Source: Lethocerus indicus
Lineage: Eukaryota > Arthropoda > Insecta > Hemiptera > Belostomatidae
Length of the DNA: 64,000 bases
Assembly (NCBI GenBank): GCA_019843655.1
Contig: JACDQD010000001.1
Location: 36,941,392 to 37,005,391 of the forward strand
Reading direction: 5' to 3'
The notes under the pieces: model-generated
The model's database searches: none
Told to the model about the DNA's origin: nothing
Seen by the model: the letters and a program-made list of their open reading frames with translations, nothing else
Program-made: the position numbers and the translations under genes
Shown: positions 38,353 to 60,854 of the stretch, piece after piece
How the letters are laid out: each line of letters begins with the position of its first letter
How positions within the stretch are numbered: position 1 is the first letter of the stretch

Positions 38353-41300
38353 GAGAACAACAGTATATAGTACATTGTACATGTCCCTTTATTACCGACT
38401 CACTTAAATAAATTGTCCAAATAATTATAAATATATAAATTATCTAAATTATGTTTTCTTCGGTTTTTATTATTTTGGGTATCGAACGCGTGTTAGGTAA
38501 TTAGATCTGTTATTAATCCTGCCGTCCTACCGTTGATAGTTCCTCCCCAGGTGATATTCGCTATAAATAAAAATATACCGTACCATAAAAATTAATAATT
38601 GTCATTGAGTTACAACATATGTAATAAAAAAGAAGACTCTTACACGGACAAGATATCGAGGCGAAAGTCATATTACCTCCTCCACTGATACTGTCGTTTC
38701 TTTCTGATAACATTAAAGATGACGTTTCTTCCTCGCAATTTCTAAATATCCTTATACAATATATAATAACATCCTTTCGTAATAACGTTCGTACCAGTAA
38801 TTTGAGCGTGGTTTTGCGGTAACGCGTATGTCGGGGTCCCCACTCGCTAGGACGAACTATGTCGGCCGAAATGGATTAAACTCGCAAATTACCGCTTGTG
38901 AATTTCCTCGGTCCACATAGACAAGTACGGATCCAGCAGTTATCGCAATGGATAAGGTAGACGATTGTAGACTTTTGGTGAAATAAGTGCGAACTGGCAC
39001 GATCGAAATTAAAAGGTAATCATAATTCCTATCACAATTTTCTATTTAGCTCGACGCGTTCCGGCTTTTCACCATCGCTGGTAGTATTCCTTGAGTTGAT
39101 ACGCGTGTCGGAACAGATAAAGTATCAGTACGCTCGGCTGAACGGTTATAATTCACTTAATAATTTTCCACCTTCCGGCGTATTGGTCTGATAGTGAAGG
39201 AATAATATTGACGATGGGCAGGTGCCCACACAGGTCAACTTTAAGACCGAATACGAAACGGCGTAACGAAATTTTGATAACCCCCCAAACAATAGAAAAT
39301 CCCTTCGCGAGTTACAACAGTTCGGGTTAAAATAACGAGATTCGAAATTTTCAAACCCGACAAACTTACTACAAGACGATTCATCGAGCGATGTCTCTTA
39401 CCGCAGTCGATACTGCCCTGAAATTATATTCGAATCGACATTTTTTTCGGCGTCGAATTCTAAAAGTAAATAACGCCCGCCTAAATATTGCCCACTTTAT
39501 AGGCTCGTCAACAGTTACCGTCGCGTTACTTCGAAAGATCTCTTTCTCCTCCTCTCTCGTAGAAGAGCGATGTTCTGCTCTCCCTTAGGTTCTGCTTGTA
39601 ATGTAATATTACACCATCCTACCTATCGTTAGCGTGAAATTTGTACACCGACTGTATACACGGAGGTGATATACGGCCGGATCTAAATTGACCTAGTGTT
39701 AATTATAGAAGCGTATATAAGAATATCGTACCAGAATGAATTACAGCGATGGGCGTCTACCCGATGTCCGATCCGGGCGGAATCCCGTCAAAAACTGGAA
39801 CCGCGTTTAAAACTGGGAGTATCTGCCGTATGCTCCAAAATAGAATCTCTATAGAGGCACGTGTGTGTTACGCTCAGACCCGGTCCAAAACTACCCGTTA
39901 TTCTTTCCCCGTTTGTTTGTTCTTGCCGGTACAGGTTCTGCTCAGCGTCTATCCCGAAATTTTTTTATTTATTCCCAGTCATGTATTATGTCAATGTATT
40001 TTTGAAAAAATGAATTAACGGGCGGAGAAACGACATACCTCGAAACTATACTATATCCTGTCGCGTGTTTCGATTTTCACTGGCAATTGTCGTCCACCTA
40101 TAAATTTGGCGCCGAAAATACGTAGGCGATAACGTGAAATAACAATTTTTTTATTTAACAATTTTAACAGCTAATGTTTAACGACTTGTTACGGTCCGGG
40201 TCGGAGATATCGGAAATATGAGAGAGGACACTACTGAGGACACCGATAAAAAAAAGTGTATTAATATAATTCAATACCTACCGATACAACCATATTACCG
40301 ACTACGTCTCTATAGTGAACTGTTGTAAGAGGGTAAGAGGGTAGGACCGAACCAACTTGGAGTGGCTCAAAATAAAAGCGGTCTCTTATTACTTCATTTT
40401 ATTACATCTTATTACTACGCAGTCACCCAATGTGAGGCGCTAATTGCAACATAAATTGCGCCAGTGAGTGGATTAGGTATTAGGTAGTTTAGCTAGTAGT
40501 AGTACACTTGTCCCGATCTTAGCCACATCTCTATGTCCGGGTAAAATAGCGGCGGAAAGGGCAGCAGGCTACGATGTTTTGTCTTTATCCCGCTCGTATA
40601 TATCTTAAAAAAATATTGTCTACACATTCGGAGAGTGGGCGACATACGCCTTGTTACCTTCAGGTCCTATAACTACGATAGCGGAAAAATTACAAGTTAG
40701 AGCATGATAGTACGGACAGAGACTGCGTACGCAAAAATTAAATACAACGATAAAATAAAAACCTTAATTTCGAAAGTTTAAAATAAGAATTTTCCGCCGT
40801 ACGTTTAGATAAACTGAGTCAAAGAAGGGTATAAATTAATAACGCTCCCTATTACAACGCGATATAACCGTATAGCGGTGATAAGTATTTTTAGATTTTA
40901 GCTTATAAATCCGTTAATCGTTCGATTAAACTCTGCCAAAACATACTCGTCGGCCAGTGTTTACGTAAACATACGGAATACCCATGCGTACATAATTTCT
41001 CTTCGCCCATATTCTACGACCCGGTATATCTAGAAGGTAAGGGACAGGAGTCCCGATAACGATTCCAACTTTGCTGATTCATTTCTGAAAGAATGAACGT
41101 ACTGAACCTTTGAATGAACCTACTGTGAATCTTAAGGTTCACAGGGCTCAAGAAAATAATGCTTGGAAAGGGAGGGAATTTTCGCAAATTGTAAAAAAGC
41201 TCCTTAATAGTTCCATTTCAATGGTCATAATTGCAACTAAATTGGGAAATAGGACGATATGGTCCAAGGGGGAAGACACTGTCGATGCGATATTTTAGGG

Positions 41301-42749
41301 GAGGGGGGGAATAGTGGAGCCTGCGCGGAAAACATTGCAATTTCACTAATACCGGGCAAGGAAACTCCTCCATTCACTGATCCTCAATAATTCCGCCAAT
41401 CTAAGTGAAATACGTTCTAACAGGGAGTATTTCTCAATCACCATGGTCTCCAGAAAGGACCGTCGTCAGGACAAAAAATGGTTGTGATGTCTGAGTTGGC
41501 TAGGATCCGGCTTCAAAATGAGATATACCGAAGAAAATGTACCGTGGCGCCTATAGGCTCATCGCATTCGGGCTGAACGTTCTTTTCGTACATCGTTAAT
41601 CGGTTAGTGGCATTTTAAATTGTGAAAAAAGCTTACCGTCGATCGTGGAACTGACGATAGTTATTGTTATAACTGCGAGCGTTAAAATGGCGGAACGTCG
41701 AAATCGGACTGGTCCCAGACCGGTGGCGGAGCCTCACCCTGACTCTGTACATTTTAATGTAAATATAGGAACGTGAATATAGGAATATTGGAGCCGTCTC
41801 CAATATTTCGTCGGTGACAAAAAGTTTTTTCCATTGACGCACAATGTACATCTGGTCCCCGTATGCGTAGGCTTACGGTAGGTAACGTAATTTACGATAA
41901 GGTTATTTCCAAGCGCCTTATATATTACTCAAATGTCCGATCGGCCCATAATAGGTAATCTGTTCGTGATCATTAATCGGATATTTTATTCGCATTTTAT
42001 AAGGGTAGGGAGGGATAAATTCAGAGATGCTGAGAAGCAGTTGAACAGCCTAACGGACTGGTAGGAGAACACTTTTTCGGCCTGGCTTACGGGCTCGCAG
42101 ACGCACACGCGGTTTCTAATCAAACTTTAACCCCGACCGATATCACTGAACCGGCGACACCTTTCGAGCCGAATAATCGGAGCGTTAAACAAAATCATAA
42201 CTGTTTATCGTTATTAGCGCGCCGGTATAAACTCCAAGCTAACGCCATAACGGACGATGTCTTTAGACGCCGTGCGTCTGGCTGCAAGGAAAAAAATAAT
42301 TTCCATTAAGCACGATATCATCGTTGGCAGAAAATAATCGGGGCAAAAATTATAGATCGCTGTTAACCGGTGGTGATGCTGTTTAATTGGTGGTGATACT
42401 GCATACATGGGGATTCACCGCGTATACTCCTCAAAAAATGTACGCAAAGCGTACATTATCATGAGCGTCATTTTATCGAAAGGGCCCTAGAGCCGTCCTC
42501 TTACCGAGATATGTCCCCCTTAGGATAAACGGCAGAGAGAATCGCTCTCAACTCACATACGATGATATCGAACACGGGGACCGCATGTACGACCGACATT
42601 AATGCCCAACCATTTATCGCTACCAGTACACGGGGGACGGCGTCATCGAACTGTATATCGACCCATGAATATAGTCATTTAAAGAACGTTTATAGAACGG
42701 GGAAGGCTACTGGCCTTGTTGGTATAGCACACTAACAACGGTAGACCGA

Positions 42750-42988
42750 AAGAAATAATGGGCGGGTGGGAGAGGAGGAGGCCGATAATACCGCCCACGA
42801 CCGTTATATCGTTCGATACGGGGGAGATGTCCTCCCGGATCCCGGCCCATCGATTTCCCCCTCATAAAATTAGGCGGCGTGAGACCTGTAGAATGCTTCC
42901 TATAAGAGGGAGAGAGAGAGAGAGAATGAGGAGAGAAAAAGTCGGAGAGGAAACAGATCAGAGAGGGAGAAGGAAGAAGGGCGAGAGA

Positions 42989-43026
<38 letters not shown>

Positions 43027-44850
43027 GGAGAGAGAGAGAGAGGAGGAGAGAGGATGGGAAGATGGAGAGAAAAGACTCAGGGAATGATCCAGGAGGTGAG
43101 TAGACTCTAGAGTAGGCTATCTCTATTTACCTTCTCTACTAGGGTCGGTATGGGTCCGCGGGCGGTGGAAGCGCGACCGAAAATCGGGCGTAAGAAGCGA
43201 ACTGGCTGACTGGAGCCGGGTAACTGATGGTGAGGAGGCGTGGGGCGGCGCATGCGTCTCTGCGGCCTCCTCCCGCCTCCCGCCACCCGCCTCCATCACC
43301 CGCCTTTCGCCACTCGCCTCCCGCCTCTGGCGTTGCCCCCCGACCTTAATTCCGCGGCTACGGCCCGCTCCCGATCGAATCCCTGCCCGTACGCGCCGCT
43401 CCCGCTCCCATTTACGAAATATTCCCGCCGGCCCGTCATCGCCCTCCCGTCCCTGTTACCCTTTCTATGTTCTTAATAACCCTGGGTTCCGGTACACCGT
43501 TCGAATGTCCGGGCTTTGCGATCGGGCTTCGCGGCACGGCCGCCCGATATATATATATTACGCACCGCGTCCGGCTCGGGTCCGGGCGGCTCGCACTCTG
43601 CCGCTTCCCGACGATGGGCCTAGTTTGCATCGGACAGATACTCGGATGGAATACCCTTATGTAAGACGACCGGAAGAAGAGTCGCCGGGGTAGCCGGCCT
43701 GGGATGGGATTTTTGTAGTTTTTCTCTCTTCCGGGAGTGCGCATAATTTTTGCTCTCTATACCGGCCGGCTACAGAATCATTTGCCTCGACTTCTGAACT
43801 AATTTATTTATCTTTGTCGCGGGCTCGTTCTCGTATGATCCGGGATACTTTTCCTCGTTACTGTCGAAGCGTCCTATCTCCCGCGGAAGAATCTTCGCAG
43901 AAGGAAAATCTCGATCCGCACGTCGGGAGATAGCGGATCGCCGGTAAAAACCCTTGCCGCGAATCTTCGGAGCGGTGTAAATTGGCCGTATTAACGTCCA
44001 CCGGCGTCGCGAGATCTCTTCCGGTTTCCGTGTATCGCGGACGGCCCCACGGTACGTTATCTCGATCTGCCTCTTCTCCGTAACCGCGTCCCCCGGTTTC
44101 CTCGCCTGGTACTCGTCCGTGTTTTTTTTTGGATCTCTGCATCCCCGACAGAGATCTACTAAAGTGAACGCGTCTATTTCCGTTACCGTAACGCCTAATA
44201 CATCGATAATTCCGAAAATAATCTATTATCGATATTTTCCCCGTTATCGCTAATGGTTCTCTTTAAGGGCTTTGGCGGGCTCTTTTGCCGAATTTTAGTT
44301 CTACAGGAGTGCGTCCGCTTCACGTTCAGCGCTCACCTTTCCGCATACCGGTACGGAAGTGGAATGGTTGTGTGTGGATCACCCTTCTAATTCCTTCGCC
44401 CGCCGGCAACCGACGTCGGTCCCGGTCCGACTCGGTGCCGCGTGCGTCTCCGTAACCCGCTCGTTCGTCGGCCTCGGATTGAGACTCTCGGTCGTCCCCT
44501 CCGGTTCGGACGGCCTCAGTCGAGAAAAGAGACGGGTGCGGGAAGAGCGAGGCACAAGTGGAAACTGGATGGGGACGCATTCTAGCGGCCGGTAGCCGGA
44601 CTGAGAGTGCGGACGACGCAGGCCGGCCACGATCGAAGCGAAGGCGAAACGTCCCAGGGAAGTGGACGGGTTCCGACCGAGAGACTCCTTTCGGATACCC
44701 TCGGTAAGAGGACGGCGTCCTGCCAAATATGCCACTCTCTATTCGTTTCTTCGTTTGCTCATTCGTACTGTTTATTTCTTTCGGGATTCTTCCCATTAAA
44801 GTTTCTTTTTCGAAAGTTCGTGCCAACATCTACAATCGGAAATTATCTGT
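42750..44850. promoter_or_regulatory. GC- and CpG-rich block, possible promoter region
   Basis: It is markedly richer in GC and CpG than its surroundings, with Arg/Pro-rich open frames on both strands and no credible protein. A (GA)n tract lies at 42,982-43,060. The composition suggests an unmethylated CpG-island-like promoter or first-exon region, but no transcript can be assigned. The nearest gene reading leftwards is the membrane-protein gene, whose first known exon is 16.5 kb away. Confidence 0.3.
42982..43060. repeat. (GA)n-rich tract
   Basis: GA dinucleotides with scattered GG interruptions. Translation gives only Arg/Glu strings. Confidence 0.9.
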
Positions 44851-45734
44851 CGTAATTAGCCACGGGTATCCGAAGTGGTAACTCTGGTTTTTACTCATTC
44901 CTATAACATTTTCCCAAATAAAAACAACCGGCCTTGGGAGAAGTATATAATCCGGTATAGGATTAAGAATTCGAAATATATTAAACTAATATTTTTTCCT
45001 TTAATCGCCAATCAAAAATACGGCGGAAAGTGAGAAGCTAGGTGAACTAGAAAAATCCGTGCATTCTTTGAAAATTTTATTAAAGAACAATTATAATTAC
45101 AAAAAAAATTGGCGAAACAAAACATTCAATAACAAATCGATAGAATCTAAACGCGGTTGTATTTTGTACATGAGCGAGAACTTTTCTGCAAAACAGAAAT
45201 TATGTAAAACAGGCGCCCGATACATAAATACAGCATTACTTTATATTACGTATATGTTTTATTTAACGTATTATATAAAACACGGACAAACCCCCAGGAA
45301 ATATACGAGATAGATTTAATAGAAAGAAAAAGAAATTTAAGAAAAAAGAAAAAGTAATAAAATAGATTAAAACAGAAAGAAAAATGTTTAATGTAAATCA
45401 GACAAATAAGTTTGAAATTAGAATCCCACAGTGAGTCATATCGATTCACGGACATTGCCACCCCTCTTCAACCATACCATGTTCAGCATTACAGGAAGCT
45501 CTGAATAACAAAACGATCATTAACTACACGTAGATGAAGAGTACTTTAGTGAATTATATCGTTAATACTGTCCCTTTAATTACAACTTTTTTCATCTTTC
45601 AAAACAAATTTGGTATTGAACATGTAAAGAATGAGTACTTGCAATGAACAGACATAAATAGTTAATAATAAGAGACGGTCCCGAAACATATCATAATTAT
45701 AATCAGTGATCTGTCCTTCAAAATGTATCACACC

Positions 45735-45982
45735 TGGGGACAACATTTGAATAAGTATAGGGCGTATAGGGGAACATTTTTGAAAAAACAAAATATTTAC
45801 TGTAGTATGGGGGAGTATGTGACAGATAAATCGGGGAGTATCTTGGAAATTTTCAACATTTTCGATTTTTCAACTTTTCTTTATAGGGCAGGTCGATCTA
45901 ATTTAAGGACCATTGTTGACGGAGTATGGGACAAATCAGGGAATATATTAGAAATGTCAAAAAAATTCGATTTTTGCATCTC
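45735..45982 (+). repeat. imperfect repeated motif within an AT-rich stretch
   Basis: Two similar blocks of about 65 bp, at about 45,805-45,872 and 45,912-45,980. Each contains GGAGTATG, GACA.AT, TCGGGGA or TCAGGGA, and ends in TTCGATTTTT. A weaker third copy may precede them. The 104-codon open frame across them repeats a DKSG.ILE motif, but nothing else supports a gene. Confidence 0.5.
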
Positions 45983-46637
45983 TATATTATACGTCGTCTT
46001 ATTAGTCATTAAAAACACAACAAAAGCCCATAAATAAATAACAAAACCACTATTTATTGTTGTGTCCATTTGAGACTTAATATTAGGTTATTAATTATTT
46101 ATTAGGGATTTAATCCCTGAGGTAGTAATTCGTATTGAATATTGCAATGGAATATTTGACGTATAACGCATGTAAAATAAATTCACTTGCCCATTAGAAG
46201 TCGTATACAAATTTTTTAAACGAAGAGATAAAAACTTACATAAAAACTAACTGAGATAAAATAAATGGATCACCGCTGTATTTTTCCATAAATAAGAAAT
46301 TCTACAGTTGTAGAATATATAGTGATCTTAAAACATTTACTGAGGAAAAATATGGTATACTATTTTATAGATAAAGATCATTTAGTATCAATAACGGTAC
46401 TTCTTCTGGAAGTCACCGAATTTGTTACATCCATTAACCATTGAGTCCACAGCACGTCAGCCAGAAAGGATAGAATAATTTTAATAGTTTTACCTTATAT
46501 TGGAATGAAATCTTTAATTCTTAATCCAATTAGATTATTATTAAATTAATTAACAAGAAATACGCGTAAAATAATATAAATTTAAAAAATTCTTTAAAGA
46601 ATCTTACATCTAAATTCCTTTCTCACATAATAAGAAG

Positions 46638-46639
<2 letters not shown>

Positions 46640-46691
<52 letters not shown>
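46640..46691. repeat. (TA)n microsatellite
   Basis: Uninterrupted TA dinucleotides just beyond the 3' end of the zinc-finger gene. Confidence 0.95.
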
Positions 46692-46693
<2 letters not shown>

Positions 46694-46826
46694 AACTTGT
46701 ATAAAATAAAACATTGTGTCACTCTTTCATGGAAGAAGAACATTAGGAAGTAATAATATTATTTCAATAACTAATATATAATATTTAAATTGAATGAATT
46801 TTCCGATATCATAACAAACGTACATA

Positions 46827-46832
46827 TTTATT
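46827..46832 (-). promoter_or_regulatory. candidate polyadenylation signal of the zinc-finger gene
   Basis: AATAAA on the minus strand, about 70 bases past the TAG at 46901-46903. Confidence 0.4.
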
Positions 46833-46900
46833 TTTTCTAATTTAGTTACTCGATCATTTGTTACAGTTCCCTTGGGTTTTAAATTATCATTATCACTATA

Positions 46901-56488
<9,588 letters not shown>

Positions 56489-56545
56489 CTCAATTTATGG
56501 AATAAGTAAGTCCAGGCTTGGTTAAACTTGTTTTACCTCAATTGT

Positions 56546-56870
56546 TACAAACATATTTGTAAAGCCTTAATTAAATTACGGATTTTGTTTTCTATATAAG
56601 AATATATATACGACGTATATTTCCGCGGCCTCTGGAGCTCTAAATCTAAATCGTGTCCTTTTTATGCTAAATTAGACTTAAAGTTTCGCCCAAATTTTAC
56701 GGATATATTTGTAACGCTTTAATTAAATTACCGATTTTATTTTTTAACGTAAGCCGGGTGTACTTTTTAATGTAATATATTAACGATATATATTTTCGCC
56801 GCCTCTGGAGCTCTAACTCTAATTCGCGTCCGATTTATACTGTAGTGTACTCTAAAGCCTCGAAGACATA
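56546..56870. repeat. diverged direct duplication upstream of a zinc-finger exon
   Basis: Two blocks of about 155-170 bp share, in order, ATATTTGTAA.GC.TTAATTAAATTA (split by mismatches), GATTTT.TTTT and GGCCTCTGGAGCTCTAA / GCCTCTGGAGCTCTAA followed by TCTAA.TCG.GTCC. Copy 1 is about 56,546-56,690 and copy 2 about 56,701-56,870. They lie immediately upstream of the exon at 56488. Confidence 0.75.
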
Positions 56871-57854
56871 AAATTCGTTGGCGCGTACACAATATCGAGA
56901 AAGCAAATGCCACAAATAAGTGAGACAGAAACTCAGGATGGTAACGACATTCCAAACCTTCGAGGGAGTCCGCTACTAAATCTCGAATTACTTTTACTGC
57001 CATTGTCATCGTTGTGATTATCGTCAAATCGAATAATAATCTCTTTTAACGAAATTCTAAATAACATATTTATTATTTAGCAACGATATCGGGCAGTTTT
57101 ACCATTCGTATTAGGTTATACTTTCTTTTCGGTGGAACATTTCTCGTCGTTTAACAAAAAAAACGATTGTGTCAAAAATTTATAATTTATACCGTTTGAT
57201 CTCAAGAAAGTCGCTAGGAAGCCTGCATTTTAAAGGCTCCCTTGATTGTCCGTGGAATAATTAATACTATATTTTTTCACGTATTCTTTTCATTGTCGGG
57301 ACATAAGATAACACGTCCACGTCCGTTATTGGAAACGGCCCAATTTTGTGTCGCAGTCTATAAATATGTACAATAGCGGTTTGTCGAAGTTTACGTTTAT
57401 AGGGATATATTCGGTAGTAAAAGAGGGGCGGGTAGAAAGGTTAGGTTATATCGGGGATTAAGTCGGGACCTAATTAATTAGGTGTCCCTTCCGGGGGGAA
57501 GTAGGGTCATCCCGGACCCTTCCTTAAGGAGTGTTATTTAAAGGGAGGAACAAAGGGCCTCTAGGACCCTTAGGAGTCTGACACTGTAAACACGGCCACC
57601 GCCTTTTCATTTCAATAGGACTCCGGGTTATTTAAATAATTCCCCACCGGTAGCCGATTGGGGACGGTTACCGTAAATTTTGTCCATCACAATCTATAAT
57701 TTCCTACACATCTCCTTTACTCGTTCATTCGTGGCGTAAAAAATTATTCTTTACGAAAAATCCAATATTCCCTACTATCCCCATATATCCCCAACGGGTC
57801 AAAACGTAGGTCACACATTCCATCTAAATAATATTTGACGCTTTCACAGATCGA

Positions 57855-57885
<31 letters not shown>

Positions 57886-57900
57886 TATACCCGTCCGTAT
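57855..57900. repeat. (TA)n microsatellite
   Basis: TA tract with ACATA interruptions, next to a foldback-arm fragment. Confidence 0.9.
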
Positions 57901-57904
57901 ATAT

Positions 57905-58012
57905 ACCCCTCATGTGGCAGAGTGACCACCGTACTGACCGCTACTGAAGGTGGCGAGCGGCCGAACCGGCGAGAGGAGACGAACACTGGACCGCATAACG
58001 GGTATTCTGTCT
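57905..58012 (+). repeat. solo foldback arm
   Basis: ACCGCTACTGAAGGTGGCGAG, CGGCCGAACCGGCGAGAGGAG and CATAACGGGTATTCTG match the outer arm of copies B and D, including the GGTATTCT terminus. There is no array and no partner arm. Confidence 0.65.
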
Positions 58013-59130
58013 TTTTAACGTTTTTAAAAAGTTCGGGCCCATCCCCCGGAACACTACCGGGTTCGGGAACGGGACAAATAGGGATTCTACAACAACCCAG
58101 TCTACCGATAATTCGAATAAAATCTAATGAAATAAACGCGTCGTTGGACATTTGCGTGGGTATAAATTGCGGTTTATATTTGAAACTGAAGGTTTCCCCA
58201 TAAAGGGAGCATCGGTTAAATTTGTGCCGGATTATGGTGTCGGACGTAAGGAAATGAGGCGTGCCTAGAGGGGGGGATTAACGGCACACTTGTGACCCAT
58301 CCCAGATATGACGCCCTTCTAAATCCCACTAGAAACTGTCGCAGAGCACCCTCGACGACAATTAACTTTCTCTAATACCTTTGAATTATAATTTTAATGT
58401 CCCCGAACGACCCGCCTTAATATAGATTGTAATGCCGGACCTTCACCTTTTCTTTATAGCTTCCGTGTTTGAAAAACTTTCAAATGATTTACAGCCCGAC
58501 CGGGTTTTTAATGTCTTATACTTTGGTGTGTAATTGCCGTGTACGCAGGGTGCAGTCGACGCTTGGGCCATACACTAGTACACCTCTGGTATCCCCAGAG
58601 GAGAGAGAGGGAGAGGGAGGGATAGGGAGGGTACGTGAGTGGACGAAAATTAAATTTTCGGATTTGCAGTTTCGTCATTAAAAAAATATATTAAAACTTT
58701 ATTTCGAACTCAAATCGTAAGGATTCGTATCAGTCCAATGATTTGTCAATTATGAGCCCGCACGAAGAGAAATAGAAACGTTGAACAATTTCGTGAAACG
58801 AAGATAAACGCGAAACTAACAGAATGAGAACGGTTCCCCTTTAATTTCCTCGCGTCTTCCGTCCGGATTTTTAAAAATGTCGTTTCTTATAGAGTACTTT
58901 CTGAAAGTAATTCTGTCGAAATAGTGCGTTCTTAATTTTTAGTCTTAATCCTCGGCGATACCTGTAGTCGAGCGAGAAATGTACGGGGGCGTAGGAGAGT
59001 GCGGTTCCCAATCGACACACATTTCTTCCAGATCTGTAACAGTCAAGTAATACGGGTAAATCGGTTGGAGGAGAATCCCGGTATCCTTTCCTAATAATAT
59101 TTCCTATGGTACGATCCTCGTTACCTATTT

Positions 59131-59151
59131 ATCTATCTATCTATCTATCTA

Positions 59152-59207
<56 letters not shown>

Positions 59208-59221
59208 GCGTGTGTGTGTGT
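59131..59221. repeat. compound (CTAT)n-(TA)n-(TG)n microsatellite
   Basis: Six or so CTAT units, about 50 bp of TA and about 16 bp of TG. Confidence 0.95.
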
Positions 59222-59944
59222 ATTGAACTTTTCGGAGTGCGGCAGTGGAAGAATGAAAGCGTGCGTTGCTGGACAGGCCGATCTACGACGAATTAGGCGC
59301 TCTTCGAGCACCAGACGCTCCAGCTGCGAAACTTTTCAAAATTTTCAGGAAGGGTCAATTTCAACGGAGTCGAAATTCGTCGATTTATGCTTCCCGCGAC
59401 ATCACTAACGACCCTTGTTACTTATATTCGTTTCGCAATTTAATTCAGGTTATGTTTACGCATTATTTTCTTTTTCTCGCAGACAAAAAACAAGCTCGTC
59501 GGCCTAAAATTGGATAATTGAATTCGAGGTTTGTTCGGTTCGAGTAATTAGGAAGTGGCCTATCCTAAGAATTGCACCCGGACCGAGCAATGGTCTTCAT
59601 TTATAAAGAGAAGTATTCGTTACAGTAACGATCTAATGGATTCGGCGAGGTTCTAATGCGATGGAGGTTTTTCTTTCAATTTCGAATGCGGCCAAAATCC
59701 AGAATAATCGATAACATTTACAATTAAAATTCGCAATTTATCAAAATAGTGTTTTCGAAAATCCGAACTTCCGACAGTTTCCGCTTTAGCTCAGAGTATC
59801 CGTGCTGAAAAAATGCCTGGGCGACAACAGGTTTCATAAATCACAGTCATATTCCCGATATTACCCGTTTACACCGAATGTCATTTTTTCCCTCCAATAT
59901 AGTCAGGACTAGTATGAGCCAGTCCAAATATAGTAGAAGTCGTA

Positions 59945-60447
59945 GAAGAAGTATTAACCGACCGAAGTATTATTGATAGTTTACGGTATTTTGAAGCGAA
60001 ATAAGGTATTTTAAAGTTCTCAATTAAAATTCGAAAAGCGTGCAGTCGCTCCGTCCCCTTTAAAAATGTAACTCAAATCGGGTATATACAACTTGGGTGG
60101 AAAAATGTTTTCTGTCATCTAATCGAGTGGCTCTCATTTTGGCGGGCGTAAATGATCAGTGTACCGCCTACTGACGGTCTTCTATTTTCCACCTATATCG
60201 TCTTTTCTCGCAGGTTCGATCCGACCAAATTATTACTATATACTATTAGTATTACTATTATAATAAGCGATTCTTCGCCCAAAAATCGGCACTAAAATCG
60301 CATTTTCGACAAACGCCGAAAAGCGGTATTTCGTCGGTATCGTAGAAGTATGCAAGTATTAACCGACATTTAAAGTCTACGATATTTTGAAGCGAAATAA
60401 GTTATTTTAAAGTTCTCAATTAAAATTCGAAAAACGTACACCGCGAT
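59945..60447. repeat. pair of direct repeats about 95 bp long, about 395 bp apart
   Basis: GAAGTATTAACCGAC ... TATTTTGAAGCGAAATAAG ... AAAGTTCTCAATTAAAATTC occurs at about 59,948-60,045 and again at about 60,350-60,445 with few differences. The spacer and the following 100 bp repeat short TTTTCACCGCAAAATCGG-like words. No gene is involved. Confidence 0.75.
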
Positions 60448-60587
60448 AAGACCGAAAACGGCGTTAAAAGGGGTGTTTTCACCTCAAAATTAGGACAAAT
60501 AGGCAATTTTTCATCGCAAAATCAGCGCTTTCGGTGGTTTTTCACCGCAAAATCGGGGCTGAAAAGATGCATTTTCCCTATAATGCC

Positions 60588-60627
60588 GAACCGGCGAGAG
60601 GCATAACCGCATAACGGCTATTCGAAG
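60588..60627 (+). repeat. short foldback-arm terminus fragment
   Basis: GCCGAACCGGCGAGAGGC then ACCGCATAACGGCTATTC resembles the terminus of the solo arm at 57.9-58.0 kb. Confidence 0.5.
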
Positions 60628-60775
60628 CTAGTATTTTTTTTCTCTAATTGACATTAAACTGGAGGAATCATCGCTATCCCGCGGAGTAAGAGCCGCGTGC
60701 CCGGATTGGGGTAGAGGGGACGATCTCGAAATTTTCCTGGAGAATATAGGAAAACCGTCGTGAAGTTGGACTTAC

Positions 60776-60854
60776 TTTTGAGCGGTCCGGATTTATGGTG
60801 GTTGCTGGGAGAGCGGGCGACATCTTCTAGACGGCGACCACGTGGACGAGACAT
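60776..60854 (-). CDS. possible first coding exon of the zinc-finger gene
   Basis: An ATG at 60854 opens MSRPRGRRLEDVARSPSNHH and continues to CTCAAAA|GTAAGT, a consensus donor, in phase 1. The acceptor at 56488 (ATTGAG|TG) supplies two bases, so the joined frame continues with MNRKFRRRS. Vertebrate ZNF423/ZNF521, SALL and FOG proteins can start with a short MSRRKQ-type NuRD-binding motif; the MSR...RR start here is only a loose resemblance. The acceptor has a weak pyrimidine tract, and the internal ATG at 56417 is an alternative start. Confidence 0.4.

Larger units (their letters stand above)
33560..46900. other. long stretch without a supportable gene
   Basis: Apart from the LINE relic, repeat-arm fragments, microsatellites and the GC-rich block listed separately, I see no exon with both splice signals and recognisable coding character. 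Open frames here, the longest about 167 codons at 44.3-44.8 kb on the minus strand, have the skewed Arg/Ser/Pro/Gly content of GC-rich noncoding DNA. The 3' end of the zinc-finger gene lies at the right edge. Confidence 0.5.

Noticed and set aside
42025..42112. Possible LINE fragment reading DAEKQLNSLTDW then a stop
   Set aside because: Faintly like the region after the RT active site of LINEs, but too short and isolated to call.
44326..44829. 167-codon open frame on the minus strand
   Set aside because: Arg/Ser/Pro/Gly-rich as expected of CpG-rich noncoding DNA; other frames of the same block are equally open.
45723..46037. 104-codon open frame with a repeated DKSG.ILE motif
   Set aside because: The similarity comes from an imperfect DNA repeat; there is no other coding evidence.
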